From Thuidium tamariscinum (taxonomy: Eukaryota; Streptophyta; Bryopsida; Hypnales; Thuidiaceae): a stretch of 64,000 nt of DNA. Shown in pieces: positions 1 through 13,539 of the stretch. Under the pieces are notes generated by a model. The model had not been told where the DNA came from. It saw nothing but the letters and a program-made list of their open reading frames with translations, and made no database searches. The number at the start of each line of letters is the position of its first letter. Position 1 is the stretch's first letter. The stretch lies in the NCBI GenBank assembly GCA_947034885.2, contig OX344757.2:5890001-5954000 (forward strand), in the 5' to 3' direction. The translations under genes and the position numbers were made by a program.

Positions 1-1039
1 GAAGAATTTGAGGCGGACTCTTCATTTGAAAAAATGACCTCAACATCTAAGAAATCCAAGACACAAGGGCGTACTCCTCTATAATGAGAAACATTACTTG
101 TATCGCCATTAACTTCAAATGTTGTAGCCATCATTTTTGTATAAATAGGCAAGTCAAAAGACTTTTTAGGACTTGGAAAAAAAGTCAAGTCTTCTAAGAA
201 AAGAAACATTGGATTGAGCTTCATCACTCATAAATCTGAAACAAACAATGCAATTTAGTCAAAGATATATATGCATCATTAACAAAGAGAATTAAGAATT
301 GTAAAGTTCATTTATGTATTGAATCTAAATTTTTTCTTGATTGGTTCTACAATGCTGATGTAATTATCGAGGTCAACAAACTCTTACGCTATTGATGCTG
401 CAAGAGTTGCCATTAATACTAGGGTATGTATAAGTGGCTTAAAGACATTTAAAAATAAGGCTTTGTTATCTTCAATAGCAACAATATGACAACGAAAAAT
501 CCAATAAGCATGAATGAAGGCATCTGAAAAATAAAATGTATTATGTATACTACAAGGGAAACTACATCACATTTGACAACAATTTTGACAAAATTTTATC
601 AACTCTGCTATAGATTAGGAGTACTTATTTTGAACACTTTTTTGATAGGATTATGTCAATTTGGTTGTCAATTTGGATAAAGATACACATCAACAAGTCT
701 TCCTGTCACTCTTTTGCTTCCGTGAATTTTTTTCTTTGTTAACGTTTTTTTTTCACGTCACTTATTCCAAAAAATTAATTTTCAAAGATTTAATAAAATA
801 ATTTAAATAATGGCTTGAAAAAAAATTAGATGAAATTTTGTCAAATGAATGACAAATTTTTAGATGAAATACTTTTAGATGATTAAAAATTTTAATTTTT
901 TTTAATCAACTTTCAAGAATGTTGACCAAAACAAATTAAGGTCATGGAGTTAATTATTCACTAAATTGTTTTACTTCATAAACCATTTTTATTTTGTAAA
1001 ATAAATAGAGAAAAGAAGCTCATTATATATTCATATAGA
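1..1039. other. AT-rich intergenic DNA, nothing recognised
   Basis: This stretch is strongly AT-rich with frequent short A and T runs. I see no long open frame, no splice-linked coding signal and no clear terminal repeats. It may be decayed transposon sequence. Confidence 0.5.
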
Positions 1040-1570
1040 GGTAGGAGGTTGACCAACCCACATGGGATATATAAATTTTTGAAGTTGTGAGAGCTCATAG
1101 TTAAGTTAAAAGTCCAAGATTTTATATTAAAATTAGGATTTTAGACCTCATTTAAGCATAGTAGAATGTATTTTTTCAAAAACATTTGAATTAAGCCTAG
1201 TTAAAATACAAATTGGAGTTTCAAGTTCAAAAATCCATTTGACATTTCAAATTTTCAATCAAAAGCTATGGAAAGATTTCAAAGAAGAAGTTTGAAAAAA
1301 TATAATAAGATCAATTTCAAACACTTCTTTGAAATTCCATAACTTTTGATTGAAAATTTGAAATGTCAAATGGATTTTTGAACTTCAAACTTCAATTCAT
1401 ATTCTAATTAGTCTCAGTTCAAATGTTTTTTAAAAAAGACATTTTACTTAAAATGCTTAAATGAGGTTTGAAATCCTAGTTTTAATACAAAATTTTGGGT
1501 TTTTAACTTAACTATGAGCTCTCACAACTTTAAGAATTCATATATCCTATGGATTGGTTGACCTCCTACC
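1040..1570. mobile_element. Foldback (MITE-like) element, ~530 bp
   Basis: The left half is the reverse complement of the right half over about 250 bp per side. The ends read GGTAGGAGGTTGACC and its complement, and the centre lies near 1300. Blocks such as GAGCTCATAGTTAAGTTAAA and AAATTTGAAATGTCAAATGG recur inverted. Arm identity looks like 80-90 percent. There is no coding capacity. I could not find a convincing target-site duplication, so the superfamily is open. Confidence 0.7.
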
Positions 1571-2223
1571 ACTTCAAATATATAGAGGAAGCTTTAATAC
1601 TTCCCTATAAACAAGTAATGCTAAATTGTTAATGATGATTAGGTGATGATGATTGGTTGATGATTGCAATGACATTTTGTATTTAAAATAAAAATCATAT
1701 GTAAAATCTTGTTGGATTTCTAAGAAGACATTAACCTTGTTTGTCAAAATTGATTGAAAAATTGACAAGAATTTAACAAAAATTTGACAAACATTGCACT
1801 ATTAACTGTATTGACAAAATGCCAACTTTCAAAAGTTGTAGTTGTTATTTCGGACATTAAGTTGTCATTTGGAACACTTTTTTGTCAAATTTTTTATAGA
1901 TTAGGGCCCATTTTCTTTGTAGTGGCCTAGAGAATGTGACAAAAAATAAAGATTTAAATATTTTTTTTAAAAATTGAAAAAATTGTTTTAAGAAATCACT
2001 TGTATTTGTAGTGGCATCCAAAATAACATTACTAAGCAGTGTGTATAACATTATCAACATATTGAAAAGTATAGAGTTCTTTTTATTGAGCTCCCCGCCA
2101 AGGACGATCACCATCTATGATCAAATCATTGTTGTAAAAATAATTAATTGTACAAAATACCATCTTTCTCCACATCAACTTCACGAGATATAAAATCAAG
2201 AATCTATTGAAATGGAAACTTAG

Positions 2224-2493
2224 CACTACAAGAAACCCTTGTTTTGGGTGACAAACCCTCATTTCTTATGACGGATTTTAGGTGATGTCAATGTTGACAA
2301 CCCAAAAATTCTATGTAAACAAAAATGTCCAATGTAACATCAATGTTGATAGTCCAATATTTTTATGTTAACATTGATGTTACATTGCTTATTTTTTTTG
2401 ACATAAAATTTTTGGATTGTCAACATTGACATCACCTAAAATCCATCATAAAAAATTAGGTTTTGTCACCAAAGACAAGGGTTTCTTATAGTG
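2224..2493. mobile_element. CACTA-type MITE (270 bp)
   Basis: The ends are CACTACAAGAAACCCTTGT on the left and its near-complement ending in TAGTG on the right. A 3-bp duplication, TAG, flanks both sides (2221-2223 and 2494-2496). The CACTA start, 3-bp duplication and lack of coding sequence fit a non-autonomous CACTA (CMC/EnSpm) element. The interior is also self-complementary, so a transcript would fold into a long hairpin. Confidence 0.82.
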
Positions 2494-2529
2494 TAGGTGG
2501 TGGGTGTGAGCCTCCAATTTGTCACTAGA

Positions 2530-3975
2530 GATTCATTGTTTTGTTTTTTTATTTTTTGAAAAATATAGTGTGTAAAATAGTACAACAAGTTCAAAAAAGA
2601 GTGTAATACCAAAATAGATATGTTAAAAACCAATATAGTATTTAATCATATTTTAAGTGTTTTTATCCATATAGATGTAAGTCTGACTTGTAAATAAGTT
2701 AGAAACCACTGAAACGTAAATAAAATTCATTTTTGATAGATTTACCTAAAATAGCACCACCTATCATATACGTAATGAAGTTGATTAAATAGGTTCGAGA
2801 AAACTTGGTGAGAATCCTAAAGCCTAGTTTCTTAGATAGGTTTCAAATTTCCAATCAATTTCTATTTTTCGTTGAAACCCCATCATAAGTTTGAAGGTTT
2901 GAAAAAGATGGTGACAGATTAATAAATGGAATTTACATTTGAAAGACAATGTTTTTTAAGTTAAATTTACGCTAGAAGCTCAACCGCAAAGTCACTTTGC
3001 TAAGATTCTTCTCTATGTGAAAGATTCTCCAAACTTCGATAATTAAAAGATGGCACGGGATTTTACTTTCTTTTGACAAGTGTGTAGAACTTAGATTTAA
3101 ATTTACACATCTTTTGTGGGATTTTATGGGAAGTTCTTCAAAAAATTTGAAATTTTTGATACTCAAAAGATGCCTTATTAGATGGTCAACCGCTTTAACT
3201 TTCAACGAGAAATTTCTAGAAATTATTTAGGTTGTGGTAAAATCTCATTAAAAATTAGAGTATAATTTTTTATGTTTTTAAAAAGATTCAACAAGTTTCA
3301 AGACATTCTAATAGTCAAAAGTATTCAAGATGAAGGACTTCTCACTGAATTAGCAAAATTAAAGATTATGATGAAAATTGACAGTCATTTCGAAATTTTT
3401 TGAATTTGGAATGAGACTCAAGTTTGGTTTTTTTTCTTACTCCTTTATACCTACTAAAGACCCTAAGCTAATTATTTCTTATAGAAAAAATCAAATTTCA
3501 AAAATCAAATTTTTATTTTTTTTGGTAGTCAAATTAGCATTGAAATTCATTGAATTTTTGGCAGACGAAGTAGAGAAAGGGGGTTCTTTCACACTAAAAA
3601 TGACCTTGTGAAGCCAATGACACAATTTGTTTGTGATTTGAAATTAATGTCGAGAAGTCAAAAAATGATTTAATATAGAAAATCAAAATTGGTTAAATTA
3701 AGATGAAAATCCTAGGTGATAAGATTACTACATGAAATTGAGAGGTGGTAGGTGCCCTTTGAAGAATATAAATGAATACCCATTTATTTCTTAAATCACC
3801 TATTGTAAGCATTTCTTTGTATATTAACATGTTGGTTCATTAATTTGGAGTTTTTACTAAGTTTAAGCCAAGATCCTAAAATGTGTGTATTTTGAAGCAT
3901 TTCAAGCTTCTATTTTGTATCTTTGTTGAAACTTTGAAGGACTTTGGGGTCCCTTCAACACCCCTAGTGTTTTTT
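2530..3975 (+). repeat. Interspersed repeat R1, copy A
   Basis: About 1.4 kb that can be aligned by eye along its length with 7520-8940. Shared landmarks in order are: TTTTTGATAGATTTA, a GTGTAGAACTTAGATTTA block, AAGTTTCAAGACATT, ACCTACTAAAGA, TGGCACAATTTGTTTGTGATTTG, and a final block in which GAAGGA is followed by TTGGGTCCCTTCAA. No coding frame is conserved between copies. It could be an LTR or other non-coding part of a larger old element; the class is not determined. Confidence 0.65.
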
Positions 3976-6900
3976 TAATTTTATTTTGTGAATTAATCCT
4001 CATTGTAGTAACGTGTTGAAGTGCTTATAAGTTGAACTAATCTTTGTATTTACTTATATAAAGATTGATGTTATACTAATCCGTTTATTTTTTTGTATTT
4101 AAGTTGTCTCATTTGAGATGGCGAAGTTTTGACCTGATGTAGTTTGAATTGTGTAGAATTTTTTCCATATTCAAAAATATGGCAAAATTTTGAACCTCCT
4201 TTTATTCATTTCTATGTGATTAGATCATTTGAACTTAATTAGTGAAAATTTGGTTCAAATGTCATTTCTTTATGTTGTTATTCATTTAGAATCGAGCCAA
4301 AAGTGTATTTAGATTGTTAAAACGAGGCAGTAGTACAAATTTGAGTTTGTAATCTTATAGTAGAAGTCAAGAGTTTTAAAATAAAATAAAATACTAAAGA
4401 ATTGGAGTTGTAGCATATATGTGGGTTTAGATTCTAATAGAAGAGGTTGAGAGCTTTCTAAAAATATAAAATACAAAGAATTCCAAGTTGATTTAAGTAA
4501 GCTATGAGCGGATGAAGTTTTAAGCATTAATTAACAATTAAAACTTTATTTATGTATAATTTTTACTAGGAAGGTCTAATTTGCAAGTTCCTTATCAATT
4601 TAGAAAGTTAAGATTAGCTTCTTTAAGAAAAAATATTTAAAATTTAAGAATAGTAATGTGTCAAAAATTAAACCAAGAGTTAAAGCACGTTGAAAAAAAA
4701 TTTAGTTGATAGAATTAAAAATTAATAACTCAAAGTATAGAAACTAACATCTTTTATCTCATCACTCTTTCTCTCATTAGCCCACACTACAATAAAAAAA
4801 AGCAATTAAGTTCGAGGACTCAATTTATAAAACAATAGAATTGTAATTGAAGATTTTTGTTGAAATTATATAAATTAGTTAGGGAAGAAGAAGAAAATCT
4901 TAGAGATTTGATTTCAGCCATACAACAAACACTTAATGATATGATAGATTATGATAGGAAAATGAATCTAGTCTTTTCTAGTTTGTGTACAAAATTCAAA
5001 AAAGAATTGTTTTAATAGTGTAAAAAGGAAAAGAAAAAGAGTTAAATAAAAGATAGACTAAGATGGACAAGCTATAAGAATTTGCATTTTCAAGCTATGA
5101 AAAAAAAGTTACAAAGAGCTTCAAAAGATAGAAAATGAAAAAAATTGACAAGACGTATATCACAATGCCTTAAAAGAACTACAAAACAAAGTAAATTTTT
5201 GAATTCTTCAAAAGTTATTGAATTTTAAAGTAAGCTAATTGTATTTAAAGACCCGAATTAGAAGTATAAGTCAGAGTAGTTAGATCAAGTTTTCCCCTGG
5301 TTTTTGAGTTACAATAGTTTAAAACTATTCTATAGCTTTCCAAAAACATATTACACTTAAAATTTGAATTCAAAATAAGAAAGCTAGAGTTGAAAAAAAT
5401 TTGGAGAGTATAACGGATGAAAAATAGATAAAATGTCAAAAGTTGAAATAAATTGAGTATAATTAAGAAAAGTAAAATTTAAAAATCAAAGGTAAAAGGA
5501 AAACCTAATTTCACATTATCAAGTAGAAGAAAAGTAAGAATGAAATTTGAAACACCAATTAGATGTCAAACTTCATCCACCCATAACTTTCACTAGGAAA
5601 GTTCATTTGAGTTGAATTTTATATTTTTAGAAAAGAAAAAAATTCATGTGTAAGGATATTATGTTAGTTTTTGTTTAACTCTACTTCGATCAAAAATCTA
5701 CCATGACCTTATTAAAGGCCAAAAGGGTAATTTAAAGCAAATTTGGGTTAATTCAATTCATTTTTGTGGATTGAACTATTTAAGAAATAAACATAATCCA
5801 TTTCTAAAAAGACATCTAGTAGACCAATGTTTAGACACCTGAACAAAACAAAATTGAAAAATAAATTAAAAAACCTAGTTGGATGAGGTTGATTATCAAG
5901 GGTTGGTAATTAATTGCTCATAGTGGAATAAAAATAATCTTTTTTACTAATAGAGTAATCTTGAATTGCTTAATTTGCATCACAAAATCCAATAAAAATA
6001 ATAACTCAAATAATTCTTATTTTTGCCTTTAAAATAAAGAGACCAAAAACTCTCATCGTTTTTTTCAAGTTGGTGATGTTTGTTAAATATAATTGATTTA
6101 CACCCTACCAATGAAGCTACTTCTCAAAAGAATATGCATTAGTATGTTGCAAAAGCATCTTTTTTATTGTGAGCTTTTAAGGGTAAAGGATATTAAAGAT
6201 GTCATCATCATGAAGATGTATATTATCAAAATTAAATACAAATTGTAACTTAGAGTTCAATAAGAAATTCCACAAAGGAATGTTGGATTTAAGTCACTCA
6301 CTTCAATTACCAAAAAACCCTCTAGCATATTTACCAAGATAAGATTAAAGCTGAGGTGCATGTCCACCTACTTGTGATAGAATTTTTTTTAATGCATTTT
6401 ATAAATAAATAAAAGATATTGATTAGTTATAATAAAGGATAGACATATAAATAAAAAATGTAGAGGTAAAAAAATTAATATAATTTTCCATATCTTTTTG
6501 CACAAAATCAAAATGCAATTATAATCTATAAAAGAGACACTAGTTATGCCATTGAGAATCAAATCTATACTCATATTCAAGAAGAACTTGGCTAGTTGGT
6601 GACATCAATAATTAATATTTGTCTCCATTAATCTTTGAAGAGGTGTGCAAGTTTGTTATTCACTTAATTGAGTGTAATGAGATGCTATGAATATATTGCT
6701 CGTTGGTTGCATGTTTATAACCAATGTGCTCTCTACTGATGAGGAAGGGGCATCCACATTAGATATTTTTTTCTTCATCTTCTTTAAAGTCTCTTTCGTT
6801 GTAACCTTTGTAGCGGACTTTCTTTTTTTTCTTCTCATGCAACTACCTTCTCTACAATTTTTTATTATTTTTTATTTTCTTTTAGTCTTCTTCAAATTAC

Positions 6901-7519
6901 TTGTGATTTGCATTTTCCTTAGCACTCTCCTCCAAGCCAACATACTCATCTACAAAACCCTCTGAAGATGCAAGAAAGTGAAGACATTGTTGATATGCAA
7001 CTTTAGATGGTAGTGTGAATGATGGATCACATTCCAAATACCATTTGCAACCATGAAGATGTGCAATGGTATAGATCTTTATCTAGTAAGGAGAGAACAT
7101 ATACTTGGGAGATCAATTATTTGTCTATGTATTCATGAAAGGGGGAAAATTGTGCTAAGAGATGACTTTTTTTTTGTACAACTCCAACTTGAAGTACCTA
7201 AGTCGGGACCTAAGTTTAGTTCAAAAATAATTAAGAATAAATAATAAAAATAATAATCCTTAAATTATTCAATGATTTTATATTTGAAGACAATATGTTT
7301 TGTTATATTATCAGATTCAGAAAACTTTGGGAAAGAGTCTTCTTCCTTAAAAGGTTCTTTCTTTTAAGCTCATTTTCAAGAGCTTGTTTCTAAATACGTA
7401 TACACCATTTTTTGATGTAATTTTATTCAATCAAAGTCTACAAAGGGCTTATCATGTCGATTGTCACATTGTCCCTAGTTGATATTATGTCTACTATAGG
7501 ATGAGCTTTTAATTCATCA
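3976..7519. other. AT-rich intergenic DNA with one diffuse R1-linked segment
   Basis: I find no gene here. The part from about 4490 to 5640 carries the motif GGATGAAGTT (about 4510) and its complement AACTTCATCC (about 5572). It shows faint reverse-complement similarity to 12040-12400, for example GACCCGAATTAGAAGT at about 5250 against ACTTCTAATTCGGGTC at about 12370. The rest shows no recognisable structure. Confidence 0.45.
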
Positions 7520-8940
7520 TCTGAGACTCACCATTTTTTTTTGTCAATTTTTGTAAAATATATTGTGCAAATTGCAAAAAATACAAAAAGCTTCCAAAAT
7601 AATGTAAAATCAAAATACACATGTTACATATCAATGTAGTATTTGCTCACATTTTAAATGTTTTTACCTATTTAGGTTCAAATCCCATTGTAAATAGGTT
7701 AAAAATTATTAAAATCTAAATAAAACCTATTTTTGATAGATTTATTTAGAATATCATAATTTATCGTGCATGTGATAAAGTTGGCTAAAATAGGTTCAAG
7801 AGAATTGATGAGAATTTTAAATCTCAATTCTTCAGATAGGTTTCAAGTTCCCTATCAAATTTCACTTTTTGTAGAAACTCTATTTTTAACTTGTAGATTT
7901 GGAAAACATAGCAACAAACCAATGAAGAGAACCTATGGATGAAGGACAATGTTATTGAAATAAATTCATACTAAGAATTCAATGACAAAGTTGCTTTGTT
8001 AAGATTCCTTTTTGTGTAAAAGAATTTCTTGACTTCAATAATTAACATAGGATTTAAGTCTCTTTCAACAATTGTGTAGAACTTAGATTTAGGCTACACA
8101 TATTTTGTAGGATTCTATAGGAGGTCTTTCAAAAGTTTTGAAATTTTTTAATACTTAAAAGATGTTTTTATAAAGAGTCAACCACTACAACCTTCAATGG
8201 GAAAATCTATAAATTACTCAAATTGCGATAAAAATCTCATTAAAGATCAGAGTAATTTTTTTATATTAATAAAAGGCTCTAAAAAGTTTCAAGACATTTC
8301 GATAGCCAAAAATATCCAATTGAAGGGATTTTTACCAAATTGATTTTTTTTATAATGGGAGTTAATTCGTATTTCGGTTGCTCTCAAAATCGCAATGGGA
8401 CTTAATTTAGGTATCTTTTGATTTTCTTATACTTACTCAAGATCTTAAGCTATTTACTTTTCATAAAAAAATCAAACTCTAAAAGTTGAATTTTTATCCT
8501 TTTTGATAGTTAAGTTGGTACTAGAATTCATTCAAATTTTGGCAAATGAAAAAGAGGTTTGGAACTTGTTAGGACAAAAAATGGCTTTTTGAAGACAATG
8601 GCACAATTTGTTTGTGATTTGGAGTTAATCTCCAAAAATTAAAAATGACTTAGCTTAAAAAGTAAAAATTAGTTCAATTTGGATAAAAATTTTAAGTGAT
8701 AAGATTACCATATAAGAATGAGAGGAGGTGAATGCCCATGGAAGAGTATGTATGGGCACCCATTTCTCTCTCAAAACACCCTTTGTAGCCATTTTTTAGC
8801 ATACCAATATGTTGATTTATTAATTTGAAATTTTTTGCCAATTTTGAATCAAGATATTAAAACATGTGTATTTTGGAGCATTTCAAACTCTTATTTTGTG
8901 TCTTTGTTGAAATTTTGAAGGATTTTGGGTCCCTTCAAGT
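7520..8940 (+). repeat. Interspersed repeat R1, copy B
   Basis: Second direct copy of R1, about 5 kb downstream of copy A and in the same orientation, with the same landmarks in the same order. Divergence from copy A looks like 20-25 percent with small gaps, so this is an old duplication or two old insertions. It ends near the shared block TTGGGTCCCTTCAA. No reading frame is conserved. Confidence 0.65.
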
Positions 8941-10499
8941 TTTGCTAATCTTTGTATGTTTATTGAAGTTTTTAGTATCACTGGTAGAAAATCTGTCCGA
9001 TTTTGTTATTTTGTTTGCGTTGATAATCAATAAATTTTTATTAATGAATAGATATATGTTAATCATCAATATAATCAAAACAACAATACCAAACAAATTT
9101 TCTACTATTGTATACTTATTGAGGATTTTTTTGTGGTTTTTTAAGTTTTCAAACACTCATATTAACTCAGATTTCTTTATTTGTGACTGCCAATGTTGCT
9201 TAGGAAAGGCTTTTAGTTCTTATTTTTAAGTATTTGTTAAGTTTTTTTGAAAGTTTATTAACCATTATACTAATCTTAAAAGTATACTTTCTTTAGTATT
9301 AGTAACATTTGCCGCTTAAGGAAGCCATATGGTGTTGTTTTGAACTCCAAAAATTAGATTTTGAATCAAAATCACGGTTGGCAATTGTGGCCACACTTTT
9401 ATTTTTGTTTGATTTTTATGACAAATCCAAAACTTAAAGTTTCAAAAATTCTTCACACATTCTTAACATTCCAACACCATAGCCATCTCTCTCTCCAAAA
9501 CATTGCAAAACACCTCAAAGCAAGAATGAGAGAGAAAGGAGGGAATTAAGAAGATTAAGGTGACGGAATCCTCACCCGTGAAGCAATTTACATTAAAAAC
9601 TAATTTTCAAAGAATAACACTATAGAGTTTAATTCTTATTCCTGGGGATTGACCTTTGTAAATTAAAAATCAATTTCTTTAGAATCCTACTATTGAATTT
9701 TGTTCTTGTTCTTTAGGAATGCTCTATATTTTTTGGTAGTTAGTTATTAATTTGATTCTTAAGGAGTTTGGATTTTGTTGGTTTTGTTTTATTAGGCCTA
9801 ATAAGCCTAAAGAAAAACAACAAATTGACAACCAATTTATTTAAGAATTAAGGAAAATTTAAAAATTAATTAAGTTTAAAGATTAATTAAATTTGAAAAG
9901 ATTTGGATATAATTTTTGATTTCCATTGATAAGCCCAACGAAAAAGGACGAAATTGACAATCAATTTCTTCAATAATTAAAGAAATTTAAAAAATTAATA
10001 AGATTCAAAAGGATTTGGTTAGGTTTTTAGGTTTTTTACTAATTAATTTCCATAAAAATTTGAAAAGGGAAAAAACAATAACAAAAATTAGTCAATTAGC
10101 TAGAATTTTCAATTGATTTTCAAACTAAAATAGATTTATCTGTTAGGAATTATATTAGATTAAATGAATTAGCGATATTTTCTCATTACCGGGGAATTAC
10201 GGATTATAAAGAGGAAATACACAGTTAATTCAAATCTATATAACCATTAGAAGACGTGATTAAAATTATTCATTACTTGAAATGCACTCTTTGAATACCC
10301 AAATAAAAGAAGTACTTGATTAAATATAGAACTCATGTAATAGATTTAAACTAAAGGGTGGAACTAGAATCGCTCAAACATAATAATGAGTCTGAAGGAG
10401 CCACATTAGGTTAGGTATTCTCAAATAGGAGAATCTAGGGTGAGATTTCATTTTCCCATAGCATTGAAGAGAATACGAGATAAATACTAATAATGAAAT
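8941..10499. other. AT-rich intergenic DNA with degenerate short tandem repeats
   Basis: Two loosely repeated passages are visible. Around 9590-9720 a block ending in TTTAATTCTTATTCCTGG recurs as TTTTGTTCTTGTTCTTTAGG. Around 9790-10020 the text on AAATTGACAACCAATTT recurs as AAATTGACAATCAATTT about 135 bp later. No gene is seen. Confidence 0.4.
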
Positions 10500-11260
10500 T
10501 ACAAGTATTTAGTGATTCCTTATTTTCTGGCATATGCAGTAGAGATGTGAATTTACATCCACATGGGAAGATTCTATGAGAGGTTCCCTTTGAAGTTTGA
10601 GAAATTTTCAATATTTATTGGTCATTTTTTCAAGTAGTCAACCATGGCAATTCTTGCGTGGAAATTCGTAAGAATATCCCGGGGTGTGTTAAAATCCTAT
10701 TAAAAATTCAATTAGGTTGTCTTATACCAACAAAGCACTTCCTGAAGTTTTATGACATTTCGATAGGCAAAAGACCCCGAACCGGCGAACTCCCCTGACC
10801 ATTAGCATATTAATTGACGGTATTGAAAGTTGACCGGTGTAGTAGGAGCATACGACATCAGATTTAGGCTTACTTAAGGTCAATTCCTTCCTCCCTCTCT
10901 ACCTACTAAAGAACTTAGTGAAGGAAGTGGATCTAAAAGACTCAAACATAAAAATTGAGATTTTTCCTCAACTTGAATTCCAACCTATATTAGGTTTTGT
11001 TGAGTTTTAGAGCATAATTTTAGGATTTAGGGATCGCATATTTGATAATTATGGCGTTCTGGATCTGATGGTACAATCCGTTTGTGATTTGGAATTAAAT
11101 TGCAAAAGTTAGCATTTGGGGATAGTACACATTGATGAAAATGGAGTTTAGGGCCCCCTAATGTGAAATTAGAAGATTGAGTGCCCAATATCTATGGGAA
11201 ACACATTGAGAACATGTAGAGAATTTTGAAAGCACATAAGAGCAGGATACATCTCTTAAA
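10500..11260 (+). repeat. Interspersed repeat R1, copy C (partial)
   Basis: Matches the middle of copies A and B (a GGGAAGATTCTATG block, GACATTTCGATAGGCAAAAG, ACCTACTAAAGA, CAATCCGTTTGTGATTTGGA). It is closest to copy D, sharing GGAGCATACGACATC, which A and B lack. C and D therefore form a subgroup. It is partial relative to A and B. Confidence 0.6.
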
Positions 11261-11360
11261 ACAAGAAAATGTAAGTCCAAGTGCTTGGATATAAGTAAAT
11301 TTGATTTTCAAGTAAAAAATTGGTGGAAATACATGGGAACAAGTCCCATGTGAGAACTTG

Positions 11361-11581
11361 TAGATTTTGAGAAGAAAAAAGTAAATAGATTACAAGTTCT
11401 TGTAAAAGATAGGTGGAATTCGAATTCTATATTCAAATTTCATAGATCCTAAATAGATAATTAGATTTTGTAGATTTTGAGAAGAAAAAAAATAAGTAGA
11501 TTACAAGTTCTTATAAAAGATAGGTGGAATTTGAATTCTATATTTAAATTTCATAGATCCTAAATAGATAATTAGATTTTG
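11361..11581. repeat. Tandem duplication, two ~110-bp units
   Basis: A unit beginning TAGATTTTGAGAAGAAAAAA at 11361 is repeated from 11471 with only a few differences. The copies sit head to tail. High identity suggests a recent duplication by slippage or unequal exchange. Confidence 0.85.
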
Positions 11582-11659
11582 GAAGTGGTCACCTGTATGA
11601 CCAAACTTTATTTTTTCATTTATTTTTTCTTAGTAAATTAAAAGGGGATCAATGCTATT

Positions 11660-11690
11660 TTTGGGTATAAAAAGGGAGGCCAATATTCCC
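11660..11690 (+). promoter_or_regulatory. Possible TATA box of an old element
   Basis: GGGTATAAAAAGGG is a good TATA-box match about 50-60 bp before a CT-rich stretch and ACACTCGATTATCC. No downstream host gene is seen, so if it is functional it most likely belonged to a mobile element. Weak call. Confidence 0.2.
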
Positions 11691-12049
11691 TCATTTTTTT
11701 CCTTTCTCTCACTTTTGTGAACACTCGATTATCCACTCGTAGCAAATGAGTTAATATAATTAGGTTTTTATTTTTAAACTCTTGAATTGAGTGTTTATAA
11801 GTTAATTCATTGTGCCTTTCAAGAAATGAATCTTTATATGGTTTGTAAGTGTTTAGGAGTTAAAATAATTTTAATTTATCCTAAATTAGATTTTTAGTGA
11901 CTTTCTTAGCCTTGAACAAGGCCGCTGTGATTATCTAGTTAGGTATTGCTCAAACTAAAGTTCAATGCATATTCTTATAGATAATTTTCTATTCATTCCA
12001 GAATAGTAAGACTCAATTTATTTGAACTATTTTAGCAAAAGTTATGAAT

Positions 12050-12090
12050 GGATGAAGTTTGACAGTTAATTAGTACTTCAAACTTCATCC
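12050..12090. repeat. Short palindrome GGATGAAGTTTGA..TCAAACTTCATCC
   Basis: A 13-bp perfect inverted repeat with a 15-nt spacer. A related palindrome with 10-bp arms occurs at 14595-14635, and single arms at about 4510 and 5572. The motif is repeatedly tied to R1-rich sequence. Confidence 0.6.
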
Positions 12091-12679
12091 ATGGTTTTCT
12101 ACCACTTGATAAACTAAAATTAGGAATTTTTTTTGCTTAAAAGTGTTTTTATTTATTTACTTATCAACTTTACTCTACTTCTTATACTTTTACTTTTTCT
12201 AACTACTTTTCATCCATTCTAATGCCCAAACTTCATCTAGACCTATCTTACTCATTTGAAGTCCAAATTTCAAATTTAATATACTTTTAGAAAGTTAAAA
12301 GAAATTCCCATGCCATTATTATTCTATATATAAGAAAAAGAATCTTATCTTCAACTATTGAATCACACTTCTAATTCGGGTCTGCTAATAAGATTGTCCT
12401 ATTTTGAAATTGTCTAAATTACAAATGTTTTAGATCCTTACCTCAATGAATGAAATAATTTTCATATTATTGTAAATGTGTTTCCAAATTTCTTTGTTTT
12501 TCATGGTTGGAACTCATTTCATATTTTTGTTCATCGCTTAAAGATGAAAATTCCCTATAGCTTATATATCTAATTCCTATTTTTTTCCTATTTTTTTTAT
12601 TACAATTATATTATTGTACTACAAGTCAACAGTTTGGAAAATGCTACAATATTGCTTTTAAAATACTTAATCCTTATCT

Positions 12680-12955
12680 CCTACAAATCAATTATCTTTC
12701 TATCTCTAATTAATGGTTGGCATTGAACTTCTAATCCTCTTTTCTCTTCAACTTAATACTTTTTTATTCTAATGTTTCTTCTTTTCTCAAACTTCTCTCT
12801 TTCTAATCCTCTTTTCTTCCTCCTAATTTATTTCAATTTATTTCTAATTTCTCCAACTCTTCTTTCAGACTCTTAGAATTATCCTTCTTCTAATTTTCTT
12901 CTATTTCTCCTTCCTCTCCGTTTCCTTCTTCTATTTTATTTTGTCTAATATGTTA
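12680..12955. repeat. Pyrimidine-rich tract
   Basis: Nearly all C and T on the plus strand, with recurring CTTCTAATCCTCTTTTCTTC-type words. A similar but looser tract lies at about 15110-15480. It is a low-complexity or degenerate microsatellite region with no coding signal. Confidence 0.6.
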
Positions 12956-13539
12956 AAAAAAATTTTAAAATCCAATTTATGTTTAAGGAGGGGGTAATTA
13001 AGCCCCCTTCCTAGCTTCAACCAAGGTCTAGTTGGTTGTCTGGCTTGGACGAGCTGGTCCGCCAGATCTGCCTGCCTAGTTGAATTGAGTGCTTGATCAA
13101 ATTGGTTGGCCTAGTAGGCTAATTTTTTAAATTAATATTTAATATTTAATTTTAATTGAAAATAATAATAATAATATTTTTTAAACTCTTCTTTTTATAC
13201 ACAAAGTTGTTTTTTAAAAACAAACCAAAATCTTTCAGCCTACAAAAAACCATATTTTTAACACCAAAAGAAACTAGTACTCCCCACAATGAATAAAAAT
13301 TCACGAGGATTTCCCCTTAGTTCAAAGCTTTGTTGTAAGAGGGAGAAATACAAAATTTTAAACAACTTCAACTAATGAAAAATCAAAGCTTTGCCATGGT
13401 TTAATTAGAACTTATCCTCTTCTAATACGAAGGTTGTAATGAAGATTTGAGTTGTACTTGATATGTTCCCAACCAAAGGATGACACAAACTATTAAACAC
13501 CTGAAAAAATGAAAGAATGACCAAGAGCATGTATCTTGA